Origin: Streptomyces ochraceiscleroticus
GTDB lineage: Bacteria; Actinomycetota; Actinomycetes; Streptomycetales; Streptomycetaceae
Assembly (NCBI RefSeq): GCF_000720485.1
Contig: NZ_JOAX01000049.1
Span: 1-64,000 of the forward strand
DNA: 64,000 bases
Direction: 5' to 3'
Part shown: positions 7,363 to 17,593 of the stretch, piece after piece
Position numbering within the stretch: position 1 is the first letter of the stretch
Layout of the letters: every line of letters starts with the position of its first letter
Program-made: the position numbers and the translations under genes
Notes under the pieces: model-generated
Database searches by the model: none
Seen by the model: only the letters and a program-made list of their open reading frames with translations
Told to the model about the DNA's origin: nothing

Positions 7363-10300
7363 GTGAGTTCCTCCCCCTCGGCGATTCCGCAGGCCCGGCC
7401 GCACCCGCAGCCGGCGCGGCGGGATGCCCCCGGCGCGTACCGCCTGGTGCGCACCCGGCCGGACGCGGTGCGCCCTCCTGCCTTGGACGCACGCCAGCGC
7501 GCGGTGGTTGACCATGAGGACGGCCCGCTGCTCGTGCTCGCGGGGCCCGGTACGGGCAAGACCACGACGCTCGTCGAGGCGGTCACCCGGCGCGTACGGG
7601 AGGGCACCGACCCCGAGCGGATCCTCGTCCTCACCTTCAGCCGCAAGGCCGCCGTGGAGCTGCGCGACAGGATGGCGGCACGGCTGAGCCATGAGACGGG
7701 GGCCGGGGACGCCGCCTTCGGAGGCGGCGAGGCGTCCGGCCAAGGAGAGGCGGCGCGTGGCGCCGGCAGGGCGCCGGTGCACGAGCCCGTGCGCCGGGCG
7801 GGCAGCCCGCAGGCCACCACCTTCCACTCCTTCTGTTACGCGCTGGTCCGCGCCCACCAGGACGCCGACCTCTTCGCCGACCCGCTGCGCCTGTTGTCCG
7901 GCCCCGAGCAGGACCTCGTGGTCCGTGAGCTGCTGGCCGGCCAGGCCGAGCTGGCCCGTGAGCACCGCGCACCGGTCGGCTGGCCGGACGAGCTGCGGGC
8001 GTGCCTGACCACCCGCGGCTTCGCCGACGAGGTGCGGGCCGTGCTCGCGCGCAGCCGGGAGCTGGGGCTCGGCCCGGACGCGCTGGGCGACTTCGCGCGC
8101 CGCACGGGACGGCCCGACTGGGGCGCGGCGGCCGGCTTCCTCGCCGAGTACCTCGACGTCCTGGACGCCCAGGGGGTGCTGGACTACGCCGAGCTGGTGC
8201 ACCGCGCGGTGCTGCTCGCCGAGCGCCGCGAGGTGGCGGCCGAGCTGGCGCGCCGCTACGACGCGGTGTTCGTCGACGAGTACCAGGACACCGACGCCGC
8301 GCAGGTCAGGCTGTTGCACGCGCTGGCCGGGAACCGGGGGCCCGCGCGCCCCGAAGAGGGCCGCGGCGGCCGCACCCTGATCGCGTTCGGCGACCCGGAC
8401 CAGTCGATCTACGCCTTCCGCGGCGCCGACGTCAACGGCATCCTCGAATTCCCGGAGACCTTCCGACGCGCGGACGGCGCACCGGCGCCCGTACAGGTGC
8501 TGCGCACCGCCCGGCGCTCCGGGGCCGCCCTGGTCGCGGCCACCCGGCTGCTCACCCGCCGGATGCCGCTCAACCGGCTGCCCGCCCGCCAGGTCCGGGA
8601 GCACCGCGAGCCGACACCGGTACGGGACGGCGGGCGGGTCGAGGCGTACACGTACCCCACGGCAGGCGCCGAGCTGGACAACATCGCCGACATCCTGCGC
8701 CGGGCTCACCTGGAGGACGGCGTCCCGTGGCAGGACATGGCCGTCCTCGTACGCGCCGGCGGCCGTTCTATCCCGTCCGTACGCCGTGCGCTCACCTCCG
8801 CCGGCGTCCCCCTCGACATCGACGGCGACGACCTCCCGCTGCGCCACGAGCCCGCGGTCGCGCCGCTGCTGCTGGCCCTGCGGGTGGCGGCGACGGACGC
8901 GCCGGGGGCGGATGGGGACGACGAGGTACTGGACGGGGAGCTGCGCGAGGAGCCGTACGGGGAGCCGGCCGGCGGGCCGGAGGGGCCCGAGGAGCCGCTG
9001 GAGGCGCCGGAGAGCGGCGAGGAGCCGTTGGCGGAGCCGACGGGCGGTGAGGAGGCCGCAGGGGAGCCCGACGGGGCCGTGGAGGCGCTGGAGGGGGAAC
9101 CGGACGGAGCCGGGACGGCGCCCGCGGAGGCCACGCGCATCGCGCCCGAGGTGGCCATGGAACTGCTGACGTCCCCGCTCGGCGGGATGGACGCCGCCGA
9201 CCTGCGGCGGCTCGGGCGCGCGCTCCGGGAGGAGGAGCGGGCCGCCGGGCGGACCGTGCCGCGCCCCTCGGACGTGCTCATCGCCGAGGCGCTGGACGAG
9301 CCGGAGCGCCTCGTGGCGCACGACCCGGCGTACGCGCGAGGCGCCCAGCGGCTCGGCCTGCTGCTGCGCAAGGCGCGCGAGCTGCTCGCCGGCGGCGGCA
9401 CCGCCGAGCAGGCGCTGTGGGAGCTGTGGGACGGCACGCCGTGGCCGGGGCGGCTGGAGCGGACGGCCCGGCGCGGCGGCGCGGCGGGCCGCAACGCCGA
9501 CCGCGACCTGGACGCCGTCGTCGCGCTCTTCGAGACCGCGGCCCGCGCCGAGGAGCGCACCGGCGGCCGCGGCGCACTGAACTTCCTGGAGGAGCTCGAC
9601 AACCAGGACATCGCCGCGGACACGCTGACCCGCCGCACGGTACGGCCCGACGCGGTCCGCCTGATGACGGCACACCGGGCAAAGGGCCTGGAGTGGCGCC
9701 TCGTGGTGGTCGCCGGCGTACAGGAAGGGCTCTGGCCCGACCTGCGCCGCCGCGGCTCCCTCCTGGAGGCCGACCGGATCGGCCGGGACGGCCTCGCCGA
9801 ACCGCTCACCCCGGGCGCGCTGCTCGCCGAGGAGCGCCGGCTGTTCTACGTGGCGGCGACCCGCGCCCGCGAGCGCCTGGTCGTCACCGCCGTGAAGGCC
9901 GCGGCCGACGACGGCGACCAGCCCTCCCGCTTCCTCAGCGAGCTCGGCGTCGACCCGGTGGACGTCACCGGACGCCCGCGCCGCCCGCTCTCGGTGGCCG
10001 CGCTCGTCGCCGAGCTGCGCGCCACGACCGTCGACCCCGACGCCTCCGAAGCGCTGCGCGCCGCCGCCACCGAGCGGCTCGCCAGGCTGGCCGCCCTCCG
10101 GGACGACGAGGGCCGCCCCCTGGTGCCCGCCGCGCACCCGTACCGCTGGTGGGGCCTGTACGAGCCGACGCACAGCTCCGTACCGCTGCGCGACCGCGAC
10201 ACCCCCGTGACGCTCTCGGGCAGCGCGCTCGACCAGCTCGCGAACGCCTGTGCGCTCCAGTGGTTCCTGGGCCGGGAGGTCAGGGCGGACGCGCCCGCGA

Positions 10301-11022
10301 CCGCCGCGCAGGGCTTCGGCAACGTGGTCCACGTCCTGGCCGACGAGGTCGCCTCCGGACGCACGCCCGCCGACCTCGCCGTCCTGATGGAGCGGCTGGA
10401 CTCCGTATGGGACGCGCTCGCCTTCGATGCGCCGTGGAAGTCGCGCCAGGAGAAGGACAGCGCGCGCGCCGCCCTGGAGCGCTTCCTGCGCTGGCACGTG
10501 ATGGAGCGCGAGGCGCTCGGCCGCACCACGGTCGCCACCGAGCACGGCTTCGATGTCACGCTCCAGGCCGGCGCTGCGGGCGAGTACGCCGTCCGCATCC
10601 GCGGCAGCATGGACCGCGTCGAGGCCGACGCGGACGGCCGTGCGTACGTCGTGGACTTCAAGACGGGCAAGAGCAAGCCGACCGGGCCCGAGGTGGCCCG
10701 ACACCCGCAGCTCGCCGTGTACCAGCTCGCGGTGCGCGAGGGCGCGGTCGACGAGGTCTTCGAGGGGCGCACCCCGGAAGCAGGCGGTGCCGAGCTCGTC
10801 CACCTGCGCCAGGGCGCGCCCAAGAAGGACGGCGGCGACGCGCTCCCCGTGGTGCAGGCGCAGCAGCCGCTGGACGGTGACTGGGTGGGCGACCTGCTGG
10901 CCACCGCCGCCGGGCGGGTCCTGGAGGAGCGCTTCGTCCCCTCGACCGGTAAGCACTGCGCCCATTGCGCGTTCAAGAGCTCCTGCTCGGCCCGGCCTGA
11001 GGGACAGCACGTCGTCGAGTGA
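7363..11022 (+). CDS. adnA: AdnA-type ATP-dependent helicase-nuclease subunit
   Basis: A 1219-residue UvrD/Rep-type superfamily 1 helicase fused to a RecB-family nuclease; with AdnB it would resect DNA double-strand breaks. The Walker A motif GPGTGKT is at 61-67 and motif II DEYQD at 305-309. The nuclease core VVDFKTG has Asp1098 and Lys1100. Cys963, 1199, 1202 and 1208 are placed as the iron-sulfur staple of AddB/AdnA nucleases. Residues about 520-590 are an acidic Gly/Pro/Glu-rich insert that separates helicase subdomains. The GTG start has no clear Shine-Dalgarno. It lies directly upstream of adnB, as in mycobacteria. Confidence 0.9.
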   Translation: MSSSPSAIPQARPHPQPARRDAPGAYRLVRTRPDAVRPPALDARQRAVVDHEDGPLLVLAGPGTGKTTTLVEAVTRRVREGTDPERILVLTFSRKAAVELRDRMAARLSHETGAGDAAFGGGEASGQGEAARGAGRAPVHEPVRRAGSPQATTFHSFCYALVRAHQDADLFADPLRLLSGPEQDLVVRELLAGQAELAREHRAPVGWPDELRACLTTRGFADEVRAVLARSRELGLGPDALGDFARRTGRPDWGAAAGFLAEYLDVLDAQGVLDYAELVHRAVLLAERREVAAELARRYDAVFVDEYQDTDAAQVRLLHALAGNRGPARPEEGRGGRTLIAFGDPDQSIYAFRGADVNGILEFPETFRRADGAPAPVQVLRTARRSGAALVAATRLLTRRMPLNRLPARQVREHREPTPVRDGGRVEAYTYPTAGAELDNIADILRRAHLEDGVPWQDMAVLVRAGGRSIPSVRRALTSAGVPLDIDGDDLPLRHEPAVAPLLLALRVAATDAPGADGDDEVLDGELREEPYGEPAGGPEGPEEPLEAPESGEEPLAEPTGGEEAAGEPDGAVEALEGEPDGAGTAPAEATRIAPEVAMELLTSPLGGMDAADLRRLGRALREEERAAGRTVPRPSDVLIAEALDEPERLVAHDPAYARGAQRLGLLLRKARELLAGGGTAEQALWELWDGTPWPGRLERTARRGGAAGRNADRDLDAVVALFETAARAEERTGGRGALNFLEELDNQDIAADTLTRRTVRPDAVRLMTAHRAKGLEWRLVVVAGVQEGLWPDLRRRGSLLEADRIGRDGLAEPLTPGALLAEERRLFYVAATRARERLVVTAVKAAADDGDQPSRFLSELGVDPVDVTGRPRRPLSVAALVAELRATTVDPDASEALRAAATERLARLAALRDDEGRPLVPAAHPYRWWGLYEPTHSSVPLRDRDTPVTLSGSALDQLANACALQWFLGREVRADAPATAAQGFGNVVHVLADEVASGRTPADLAVLMERLDSVWDALAFDAPWKSRQEKDSARAALERFLRWHVMEREALGRTTVATEHGFDVTLQAGAAGEYAVRIRGSMDRVEADADGRAYVVDFKTGKSKPTGPEVARHPQLAVYQLAVREGAVDEVFEGRTPEAGGAELVHLRQGAPKKDGGDALPVVQAQQPLDGDWVGDLLATAAGRVLEERFVPSTGKHCAHCAFKSSCSARPEGQHVVE

Positions 11023-11085
11023 CGGTCCGCCCCACTGACCGGCTCTTTTCCTCCGTTGTCAGTGCCGCCCGCTACCGTCTCGGAC

Positions 11086-14000
11086 GTGTCCGCACGCATC
11101 ACCGACCCCGAGCAGCTCAAAGAGCTGCTGGGCATCCCGTTCACCCCGGAGCAGACGGCCTGCATCACGGCGCCGCCCGCCCCGCAGGTCATCGTGGCCG
11201 GCGCCGGCTCCGGCAAGACGACGGTCATGGCCGCCCGGGTGGTGTGGCTGGTGGGCACGGGGCAGGTCGCCCCCGAGCAGGTCCTCGGCCTGACGTTCAC
11301 GAACAAGGCGGCGGGCGAGCTGGCCGAGCGCGTCCGCACGGCCCTGCTCGCGGCCGGCGTGACCGACCCCGATCCGGTGCCGACCGGGCAGGGCGGCGCC
11401 GACGACGCCCCCGGAGAGCCGCGCATCTCCACGTACCACGCCTTCGCCGGGCAGCTCCTGAAGGACCACGGGCTGCGCATCGGTGTCGAGCCCAGCGCCC
11501 GGCTGCTCGCCGACGCCACCCGCTTCCAGCTCGCCGCCCGGGTGCTGCGCGCGGCGCCGGGCCCGTATCCCGCGCTCACCACCTCGCTGCCCACCCTCGT
11601 CGAGGACCTCCTTGCCCTCGACGGCGAGCTCGCCGAGCACCTCGTCACCCCCGAAGAGCTGCGCGCGTACGACACCCGGCTGCTCGCCGAGCTGGACGCC
11701 GCCAAGCTCAGCAACGCCGAGCTGCGCCAGGTCCCCGAGGCGGTGCGCGGCCGCCTGGAGCTGCTCGAGCTGGTCGGCGCGTACCGCAGCGAGAAGCGCC
11801 GCCGCGACCTCCTCGACTTCGGCGACCAGATCGCCCTGTCCGCCACGCTCGCCACCACCCGCGCCGAAGTGGGCCGCCTGCTGCGCGAGGAGTTCGCCGT
11901 CGTCCTCCTGGACGAGTACCAGGACACCTCGGTCGCCCAGCGCCTGCTGCTCTCCGGGCTCTTCGGCGGGGGCACCGGCCACGCCGTCACCGCCGTCGGC
12001 GACCCCTGCCAGGCCATCTACGGCTGGCGCGGCGCCTCCGTGGCCAACCTCGACGACTTCCCCCGGCACTTCCCGTTCGCCGACGGCAGCCCCGCGCGCC
12101 GCTTCGCGCTCAGCGAGAACCGCCGCAGCGGCGGCCGCCTCCTGGATCTCGCCAACGGCCTGGCAGCCCCGCTGCGCGAGCGCCACGAAGGCGTCGAGGC
12201 GCTGCGCCCGGCACCGGGCGCGGAGCGCGACGGCATCGTGCGCTGCGCTCTGCTGCCCACCCACGCCGACGAGATGCGCTGGCTGGCCGACTCCCTCGCG
12301 CACCTCGTCCGTACGGGCACGCCGCCCGGCGAGATCGCCGTCCTGTGCCGCACGGCCGGCGACTTCGCCCGCATCCAGGGCGAGCTGGTCGCCCGCGACA
12401 TCCCGGTGGAGGTCGTCGGCCTCTCCGGGCTGCTGCACCTCCCCGAGGTCGCCGATCTGGTCGCCGTCTGTGAGGTGCTGCAGGACCCCACCGCCAATGC
12501 CGCCCTGGTCCGCCTCCTTGTCGGGCCGCGCTGGCGGATCGGCCCCCGGGACCTCGCCCTGCTCGGTCGCCTCGCTCGTACGCTCGTGCACCGCGACGGG
12601 CCCTCCGACGACCCCGAGCGGCGCCTCGCCGAGGCCGTCGAGGGCACCGACCCGGCCGAGGTGATCTCCCTCGCCGACGCGCTGGACACGTTCCTCGGGA
12701 CGGACGGTGCCGCTCCCGAGGGCGACGGGCCGGGCGCCGGGCTGCCCTTCTCGGCCGACGCCAGGGTCCGCTTCGCCCACCTCGCCGCCGAGCTGCGCGA
12801 CCTGCGCCGCTCCCTCGGCGACCCCCTGATGGACGTCCTGCACCGCGTCCTGGCCACCACGGGGCTCGACGTCGAGCTGTCCGCCTCCCCGCACGCCCTG
12901 GCTGCCCGCCGCCGGGAGACCCTGGGCTCCTTCCTGGACATCGCCGCCGGCTTCGCGGCCCTGGACGGCGAGGCCACGCTGCTCGCCTTCCTAGGCTTCC
13001 TCCGTACGGCCGTGCAGCACGAGAAGGGCCTGGACAGCTCCCTCCCGGGCGGCGAGAACACGGTCAAGGTCCTGACCGCGCACAAGTCCAAGGGCCTGGA
13101 GTGGGACGTGGTCGCGGTCCCCGGGCTGGTCGACAAGCAGTTCCCCAGCAGCCGGGCCCGCGAGTCCTGGACCAGCCAGGCCAAGGTGCTGCCGCACGGC
13201 CTGCGGGGCGACGCCGACACCCTGCCCGACGTGCAGCAGTGGGACAGCCGCGGCCTGAAGGCGTTCAAGGAGGCGATGAAGGACCACCAGTCCACCGAGG
13301 AGCTGCGTCTCGGGTACGTCACGTTCACCCGCCCGCGCTCCCTGCTGCTCGGCTCCGGCCACTGGTGGGGCCCCGACCAGAAGAAGCCGCGCGGCCCGTC
13401 GGCCTTCCTGGAAGCGCTGCGGGCGCACTGCGAGGCGGGCCACGGCGAGGTCGAGGAGTGGGCCGAGCCCCCCGAGGAGGAAGCGGAGAACCCGGCCCTC
13501 GTGGCGGCGGCCGACGACGGCACGGGGGAGTGGCCGCTCCCGCTGGACCCGGAGGCGATGACCCGGCGCCGAGGGGTGGCGGAAGCGGTACTGGAGCGCC
13601 TGCGGCACCTCGAAGCGGCCGCGGACGTCCCCGCCGACGGTGCCTCCGAAGGGATCGATGCCCCGGAGGCCGAGATCCCCGCACCCGCGCCCGACCCCGC
13701 TCACCCGGGCTCTCCCGAGTACTCCGATGGCGCCGTCCCCACCGCCCCCACCGTCCCCGCCGCCCGGGACGGCGACGCGGCCGACGCCGCGGTCACGCTC
13801 GCCCCCGAGGAGCGGCGGGCGATCGCCTCCTGGGACCGGGACCTCGACGCGCTGGCGGGCGAGCTGCGCAGGTCCCGGGCGCGCGTCCAGGACGTGCCGC
13901 TGCCGGCCTCGCTCAGCGCCTCGCAGATGATGCGGCTGGCCGCCGACCCGGACGGCTTCGCGCGGGAGCTGGCCCGCCCGATGCCGCGCCCCCCGCAGCC

Positions 14001-14619
14001 CGCCGCGCGCCGCGGCACCCGCTTCCACGCCTGGGTCGAGTCCCGCTTCGAGGAGCTGACGCTGCCCATGCTCGGCCCCGAGGAGCTGCCCGGCGCGGCC
14101 GACGACGAGCCGGACGGGGACGGCATCGCCGACGAGCGGGACCTCGCCCTACTGAAGGAGGCGTTCGCGCGCACCCCGTATGCGCAGCGCACCCCGTACC
14201 GAGTGGAGGCGCCGGTCCAGCTCACCCTCGCGGGCCGGCTCATCCGGGGCCGCATCGACGCGGTGTACCGCCAGGACCCCGATCCGGAGGCGGCGGACGG
14301 CTACGCCGGCCCCACCTACGAGATCGTCGACTGGAAGACCGGCCGCGGCCAGGACGCCGACCCGCTGCAGTTGGCCCTGTACCGCCTCGGGTGGGCCGAG
14401 CAGCGCGGCGTCCCGCTGTCCGCCGTGCGCGCCGCCTTCGTGTACGTCCGCAGCGGCGAGGTCGTCCGCCCCGCCCGGCTCCCCGGCCGCCGCGAGCTGG
14501 AGCGCATCCTGCTGGGCGAGACCCCGGACGGCGCGGCGGAGGCGCACGACGGTGACCGGGCGTACGTGCCCGGTCACGGAGGTGAGACCGGCGACCGTGC
14601 GACCCACACGGGCCGATAG
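11086..14619 (+). CDS. adnB: AdnB-type ATP-dependent helicase-nuclease subunit
   Basis: A protein of 1177 residues from GTG 11086; a TTG at 11056 would add ten residues. The helicase has GAGSGKT at 39-45 and DEYQD at 276-280. The C-terminal RecB nuclease core VDWKTG has Asp1082 and Lys1084, followed by QLALYR. I do not see the Cys cluster present in AdnA, consistent with one iron-sulfur subunit per heterodimer. A Pro/Ala/Asp-rich linker (about 855-920) separates motor and nuclease. It is 63 bases downstream of adnA and presumably cotranscribed. Confidence 0.9.
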   Translation: MSARITDPEQLKELLGIPFTPEQTACITAPPAPQVIVAGAGSGKTTVMAARVVWLVGTGQVAPEQVLGLTFTNKAAGELAERVRTALLAAGVTDPDPVPTGQGGADDAPGEPRISTYHAFAGQLLKDHGLRIGVEPSARLLADATRFQLAARVLRAAPGPYPALTTSLPTLVEDLLALDGELAEHLVTPEELRAYDTRLLAELDAAKLSNAELRQVPEAVRGRLELLELVGAYRSEKRRRDLLDFGDQIALSATLATTRAEVGRLLREEFAVVLLDEYQDTSVAQRLLLSGLFGGGTGHAVTAVGDPCQAIYGWRGASVANLDDFPRHFPFADGSPARRFALSENRRSGGRLLDLANGLAAPLRERHEGVEALRPAPGAERDGIVRCALLPTHADEMRWLADSLAHLVRTGTPPGEIAVLCRTAGDFARIQGELVARDIPVEVVGLSGLLHLPEVADLVAVCEVLQDPTANAALVRLLVGPRWRIGPRDLALLGRLARTLVHRDGPSDDPERRLAEAVEGTDPAEVISLADALDTFLGTDGAAPEGDGPGAGLPFSADARVRFAHLAAELRDLRRSLGDPLMDVLHRVLATTGLDVELSASPHALAARRRETLGSFLDIAAGFAALDGEATLLAFLGFLRTAVQHEKGLDSSLPGGENTVKVLTAHKSKGLEWDVVAVPGLVDKQFPSSRARESWTSQAKVLPHGLRGDADTLPDVQQWDSRGLKAFKEAMKDHQSTEELRLGYVTFTRPRSLLLGSGHWWGPDQKKPRGPSAFLEALRAHCEAGHGEVEEWAEPPEEEAENPALVAAADDGTGEWPLPLDPEAMTRRRGVAEAVLERLRHLEAAADVPADGASEGIDAPEAEIPAPAPDPAHPGSPEYSDGAVPTAPTVPAARDGDAADAAVTLAPEERRAIASWDRDLDALAGELRRSRARVQDVPLPASLSASQMMRLAADPDGFARELARPMPRPPQPAARRGTRFHAWVESRFEELTLPMLGPEELPGAADDEPDGDGIADERDLALLKEAFARTPYAQRTPYRVEAPVQLTLAGRLIRGRIDAVYRQDPDPEAADGYAGPTYEIVDWKTGRGQDADPLQLALYRLGWAEQRGVPLSAVRAAFVYVRSGEVVRPARLPGRRELERILLGETPDGAAEAHDGDRAYVPGHGGETGDRATHTGR

Positions 14620-14629
14620 GCTCAGGGGT

Positions 14630-16030
14630 ATGAGCAGCACCCCGGACAGCGCTGTCCGCACGTACATCAGCAGCCGACGTGACGCCTTCCTCGACGACCT
14701 CGGCGCCTGGCTGCGCATCCCCTCCGTGTCGGCCGACCCCGGCCACGCCCCCGATGTACGCCGCAGCGCCGAATGGCTCGCCGCGAAGCTCACCGAGACC
14801 GGCTTCCCGACCGCCGAGGTCTGGGAGACCGAGGGCCTGCCCGCGGTGTTCGCCGAGTGGCCGTCCGGCGACCCGCAGGCCCCGACCGTGCTGGTCTACG
14901 GCCACCACGATGTGCAGCCCGCCGCCCGTGAGGACGGCTGGCACACGGAGCCCTTCGAGCCGCACACCACCGACGGCAAGCTGTACGCACGCGGCGCCGC
15001 CGACGACAAGGGCCAGGTGTTCTTCCACACCCTCGGGGTGCGGGCGCACCTCGAAGCGACCGGCCGCACCGCCCCCGCCGTCAACCTCAAGCTGCTCATC
15101 GAGGGCGAGGAGGAGTCCGGCTCGCCGAACTTCCCCGCGCTGATCACGAAGCACGCGCACCGCCTCGCGTGCGACGCGGTGATCGTCTCCGACACCGGCA
15201 TGTGGGCCAAGGACACCCCGACGGTGTGCACGGGCATGCGCGGCCTCACCGACTGCCAGATCGACCTGTACGGCCCCGACCAGGACATCCACTCCGGTTC
15301 CTTCGGCGGCGCCGTGCCGAACCCGGCCACCGAGGCGGCCCGGCTGGCCGCCGCGCTGCACGACACGGACCGCAGGGTCGCGATCCCCGGCTTCTACGAC
15401 GGCGTGATCGAGCTCACGGAGCGCGAGCGGGAGCTCTTCGCCGAGCTGCCCTTCGACGAGGACCAGTGGCTGCGTACGGCCCATTCGCACGCCGCCCTCG
15501 GGGAGGCGGGCTACTCCGTCCTGGAGCGCATCTGGGCCCGCCCCACCGCCGAGGTCAACGGCATCGGCGGCGGCTACCAGGGCCCCGGCGGCAAGACCAT
15601 CGTGCCGTCCAGTGCCCAGCTGAAGCTGTCGTTCCGGCTGGTCGCGGGCCAGGACGCGGACGCCGTCCAGAAGGCCGTGCGCACCTGGGTCGCCGAGCGG
15701 CTGCCCGTCGGCATCCGGCACGACATCACCTTCTGGGGCGCCACCCGGCCCTGTCTGACCCCGCTGGACCACCCCGCCCTGCAGTCGGTCGCCCGCGCGA
15801 TGGGCCGGGCCTTCGGGCAGCAGATCCGCTTCACCCGGGAGGGCGGCTCCGGACCCGCCGCCGACCTTCAGGACGCGCTCGGCGCCCCCGTGCTCTTCCT
15901 CGGCATCTCCGTCCCCTCCGACGGCTGGCACGCGCCCAACGAGAAGGTCGAGCTGGACCTGCTCATGAAGGGCGTCGAGACCACGGCGTATCTGTGGGGC
16001 GACCTGGCGGAGAACTGGCGGCCGGCGTGA
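14630..16030 (+). CDS. M20 family dipeptidase (zinc metallopeptidase)
   Basis: A 466-residue cytoplasmic M20 peptidase of the CNDP/dipeptidase type. Di-zinc and catalytic residues are visible: GHHDVQP with His92 and Asp94, RGAADDKG with the bridging Asp125, EGEEE at 158-162 holding the general base, Asp188 in VSDTG, and His434 in GWHAPNE. The dimerisation lid domain lies between. The ATG has AGGGG five bases upstream. It starts 10 bases after adnB and may be cotranscribed. The substrate is not predictable. Confidence 0.9.
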   Translation: MSSTPDSAVRTYISSRRDAFLDDLGAWLRIPSVSADPGHAPDVRRSAEWLAAKLTETGFPTAEVWETEGLPAVFAEWPSGDPQAPTVLVYGHHDVQPAAREDGWHTEPFEPHTTDGKLYARGAADDKGQVFFHTLGVRAHLEATGRTAPAVNLKLLIEGEEESGSPNFPALITKHAHRLACDAVIVSDTGMWAKDTPTVCTGMRGLTDCQIDLYGPDQDIHSGSFGGAVPNPATEAARLAAALHDTDRRVAIPGFYDGVIELTERERELFAELPFDEDQWLRTAHSHAALGEAGYSVLERIWARPTAEVNGIGGGYQGPGGKTIVPSSAQLKLSFRLVAGQDADAVQKAVRTWVAERLPVGIRHDITFWGATRPCLTPLDHPALQSVARAMGRAFGQQIRFTREGGSGPAADLQDALGAPVLFLGISVPSDGWHAPNEKVELDLLMKGVETTAYLWGDLAENWRPA

Positions 16031-16122
16031 CCGGCCGTCCGCCGTCGCGGCCCCTCGTAGTGCCGCCGTCCCACAACCGTACGCAGCCCGCACCTCTCGC
16101 ATAGGGGGAGTTGGAAACACCC

Positions 16123-17058
16123 GTGACCACCCGGATCGATCACCACGCAGACCGGCCCATCACCTTCAGCGCCGACAGCGGCATCGACCGCAGCGCGCAT
16201 CACCGACTCGACGAGGCATGGCTCGCCGCGGCGTGGAGCCACCCGACGACGCGCGTCTTCGTGGTCTCCGGCGGTCAGGCGCTGGTGGACGACACCCCGG
16301 ACGGCCGCACGGAACTGGTCATGACGCCCTCCTTCGAGGCGCCGATGACCGAGACCCACCGTTACTACCTCGGTCAGGACGAGGACGGCGTCCGGTACTT
16401 CGCGCTGCAGAAGGACTCGCTGCCGGGGCGCATGGACCAGTCCGCACGCCCCGCGGGGCTGCGGGAGGCGGGCCTGCTGCTGTCCGAGCGCGACGCCGGC
16501 CTTCTTGTGCACGCCGTCGCCCTGGAGAACTGGCAGCGGCTGCACCGCTTCTGCTCGCGCTGCGGCGAGCGCACGGTCATCGCGGCCGCCGGCCACATCC
16601 GCCGCTGCCCGGCCTGCGGGGCCGAGCACTACCCGCGTACCGACCCGGCCGTGATCATGCTCGTCACCGACGAGGAGGACCGCGCGCTGCTCGGCCGCCA
16701 GGTGCACTGGCCCGAAGGCCGGTTCTCCACGCTCGCCGGTTTCGTCGAGCCCGGCGAGTCCATCGAGCAGTCGGTGCGGCGTGAGGTCTTCGAAGAGGCC
16801 GGCGTGGTCGTCGGGGACGTCGAGTACGTCGCCAGCCAGCCCTGGCCCTTCCCCTCCAGCCTGATGCTCGGCTTCATGGCCCGTGCCACCTCGCCCGAGA
16901 TCGAGGTGGACGGCGAGGAGATCGAGGAGGCCCGCTGGTTCTCCCGTGAGGACCTGCGCGAGGCGTTCGAATCGGGCGAGGTGCTGCCGCCGTACGGCAT
17001 CTCCATCGCGGCCCGCCTGATCGAGCTCTGGTACGGCAAGCCGCTGCCCAAGCCGTAG
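16123..17058 (+). CDS. nudC: NudC-type NAD(+) diphosphatase / RNA deNADding hydrolase
   Basis: A 311-residue Nudix protein. The zinc ribbon has Cys144, 147, 162 and 165. The Nudix box runs from Gly206 to Val228 (GFVEPGE...REVFEEAG). The family signature SQPWPFPSS (238-246) marks NADH pyrophosphatases, which hydrolyse NAD(H) and remove NAD caps from RNA. GTG 16123 is chosen because AGGGGGAG ends 12 bases before it; the TTG at 16111 abuts that site. It precedes mrx1 and uvrD2, the same neighbourhood as mycobacterial nudC. Confidence 0.92.
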   Translation: MTTRIDHHADRPITFSADSGIDRSAHHRLDEAWLAAAWSHPTTRVFVVSGGQALVDDTPDGRTELVMTPSFEAPMTETHRYYLGQDEDGVRYFALQKDSLPGRMDQSARPAGLREAGLLLSERDAGLLVHAVALENWQRLHRFCSRCGERTVIAAAGHIRRCPACGAEHYPRTDPAVIMLVTDEEDRALLGRQVHWPEGRFSTLAGFVEPGESIEQSVRREVFEEAGVVVGDVEYVASQPWPFPSSLMLGFMARATSPEIEVDGEEIEEARWFSREDLREAFESGEVLPPYGISIAARLIELWYGKPLPKP

Positions 17059-17075
17059 CGGCCGCGGACATGCGT

Positions 17076-17106
17076 GAGGGCCGGAACCCCAAGGGTTCCG
17101 GCCCTC
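17076..17106. terminator. Bidirectional terminator between nudC and mrx1
   Basis: A perfect 14-bp stem (17076-17089 with 17093-17106) with a 3-base loop, located between the convergent nudC and mrx1 genes. Confidence 0.8.
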
Positions 17107-17126
17107 CGCGCATCCGGCCGCGGGCC

Positions 17127-17384
17127 TCAGGCGCCGAGCTTCTCCTTGATCCACGCCAGCGGCGGGTTGCCCATCGCGTGCTGCTCGCCACCGCTCTCGG
17201 GGACCACGACGACCGTCGGCACGAGCTGGTTGCCGCCGTTCACGGCCTCCACGTACTTCGCCGACTCCGGGTCCTGCTCGATGTTGACCTCGGTGTACGC
17301 GATGCCCTCGCGGTCCATCTGGCCCTTGAGCCGACGGCAGTAACCGCACCACGTGGTGCTGTACATCGTGACAGTGCCCGCCAT
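17127..17384 (-). CDS. mrx1: Mycoredoxin-1-like glutaredoxin
   Basis: An 85-residue thioredoxin-fold protein with the redox motif Cys13-Gly-Tyr-Cys16 and the cis-Pro motif (LVPTVV). Actinobacterial mycoredoxins reduce mycothiol mixed disulfides on proteins in the cytoplasm. GAAGGAG sits a good distance upstream of the ATG. It is divergent from uvrD2, and its position next to nudC and uvrD2 matches mycobacterial Mrx1. A role alongside SigR-controlled thiol homeostasis is inferred from family knowledge. Confidence 0.9.
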   Translation of the reverse strand: MAGTVTMYSTTWCGYCRRLKGQMDREGIAYTEVNIEQDPESAKYVEAVNGGNQLVPTVVVVPESGGEQHAMGNPPLAWIKEKLGA

Positions 17385-17593
17385 GAGTCCCGTACTCCTT
17401 CGTGCTGGTCAGCTGTGTGCTGTGATCAGCTCTGCTGCTGGGGACCGCGGCGACTGCCGCGGCCGGAAGGTTTAACGCGCCACCACCCCCGGCCATTCCC
17501 GGCCGTCTACGGGACGCGCGTATTCATATGACCGCAGGGCCCGGCTGTGGACAACATTCCCGGCCGCCGCCGTGGACCTGGCAGCATGGCGGG

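Noticed and set aside
7228..11010. 1260-codon minus-strand frame opposite adnA
   Set aside because: Antisense shadow of a helicase with intact motifs; its product is compositionally random.
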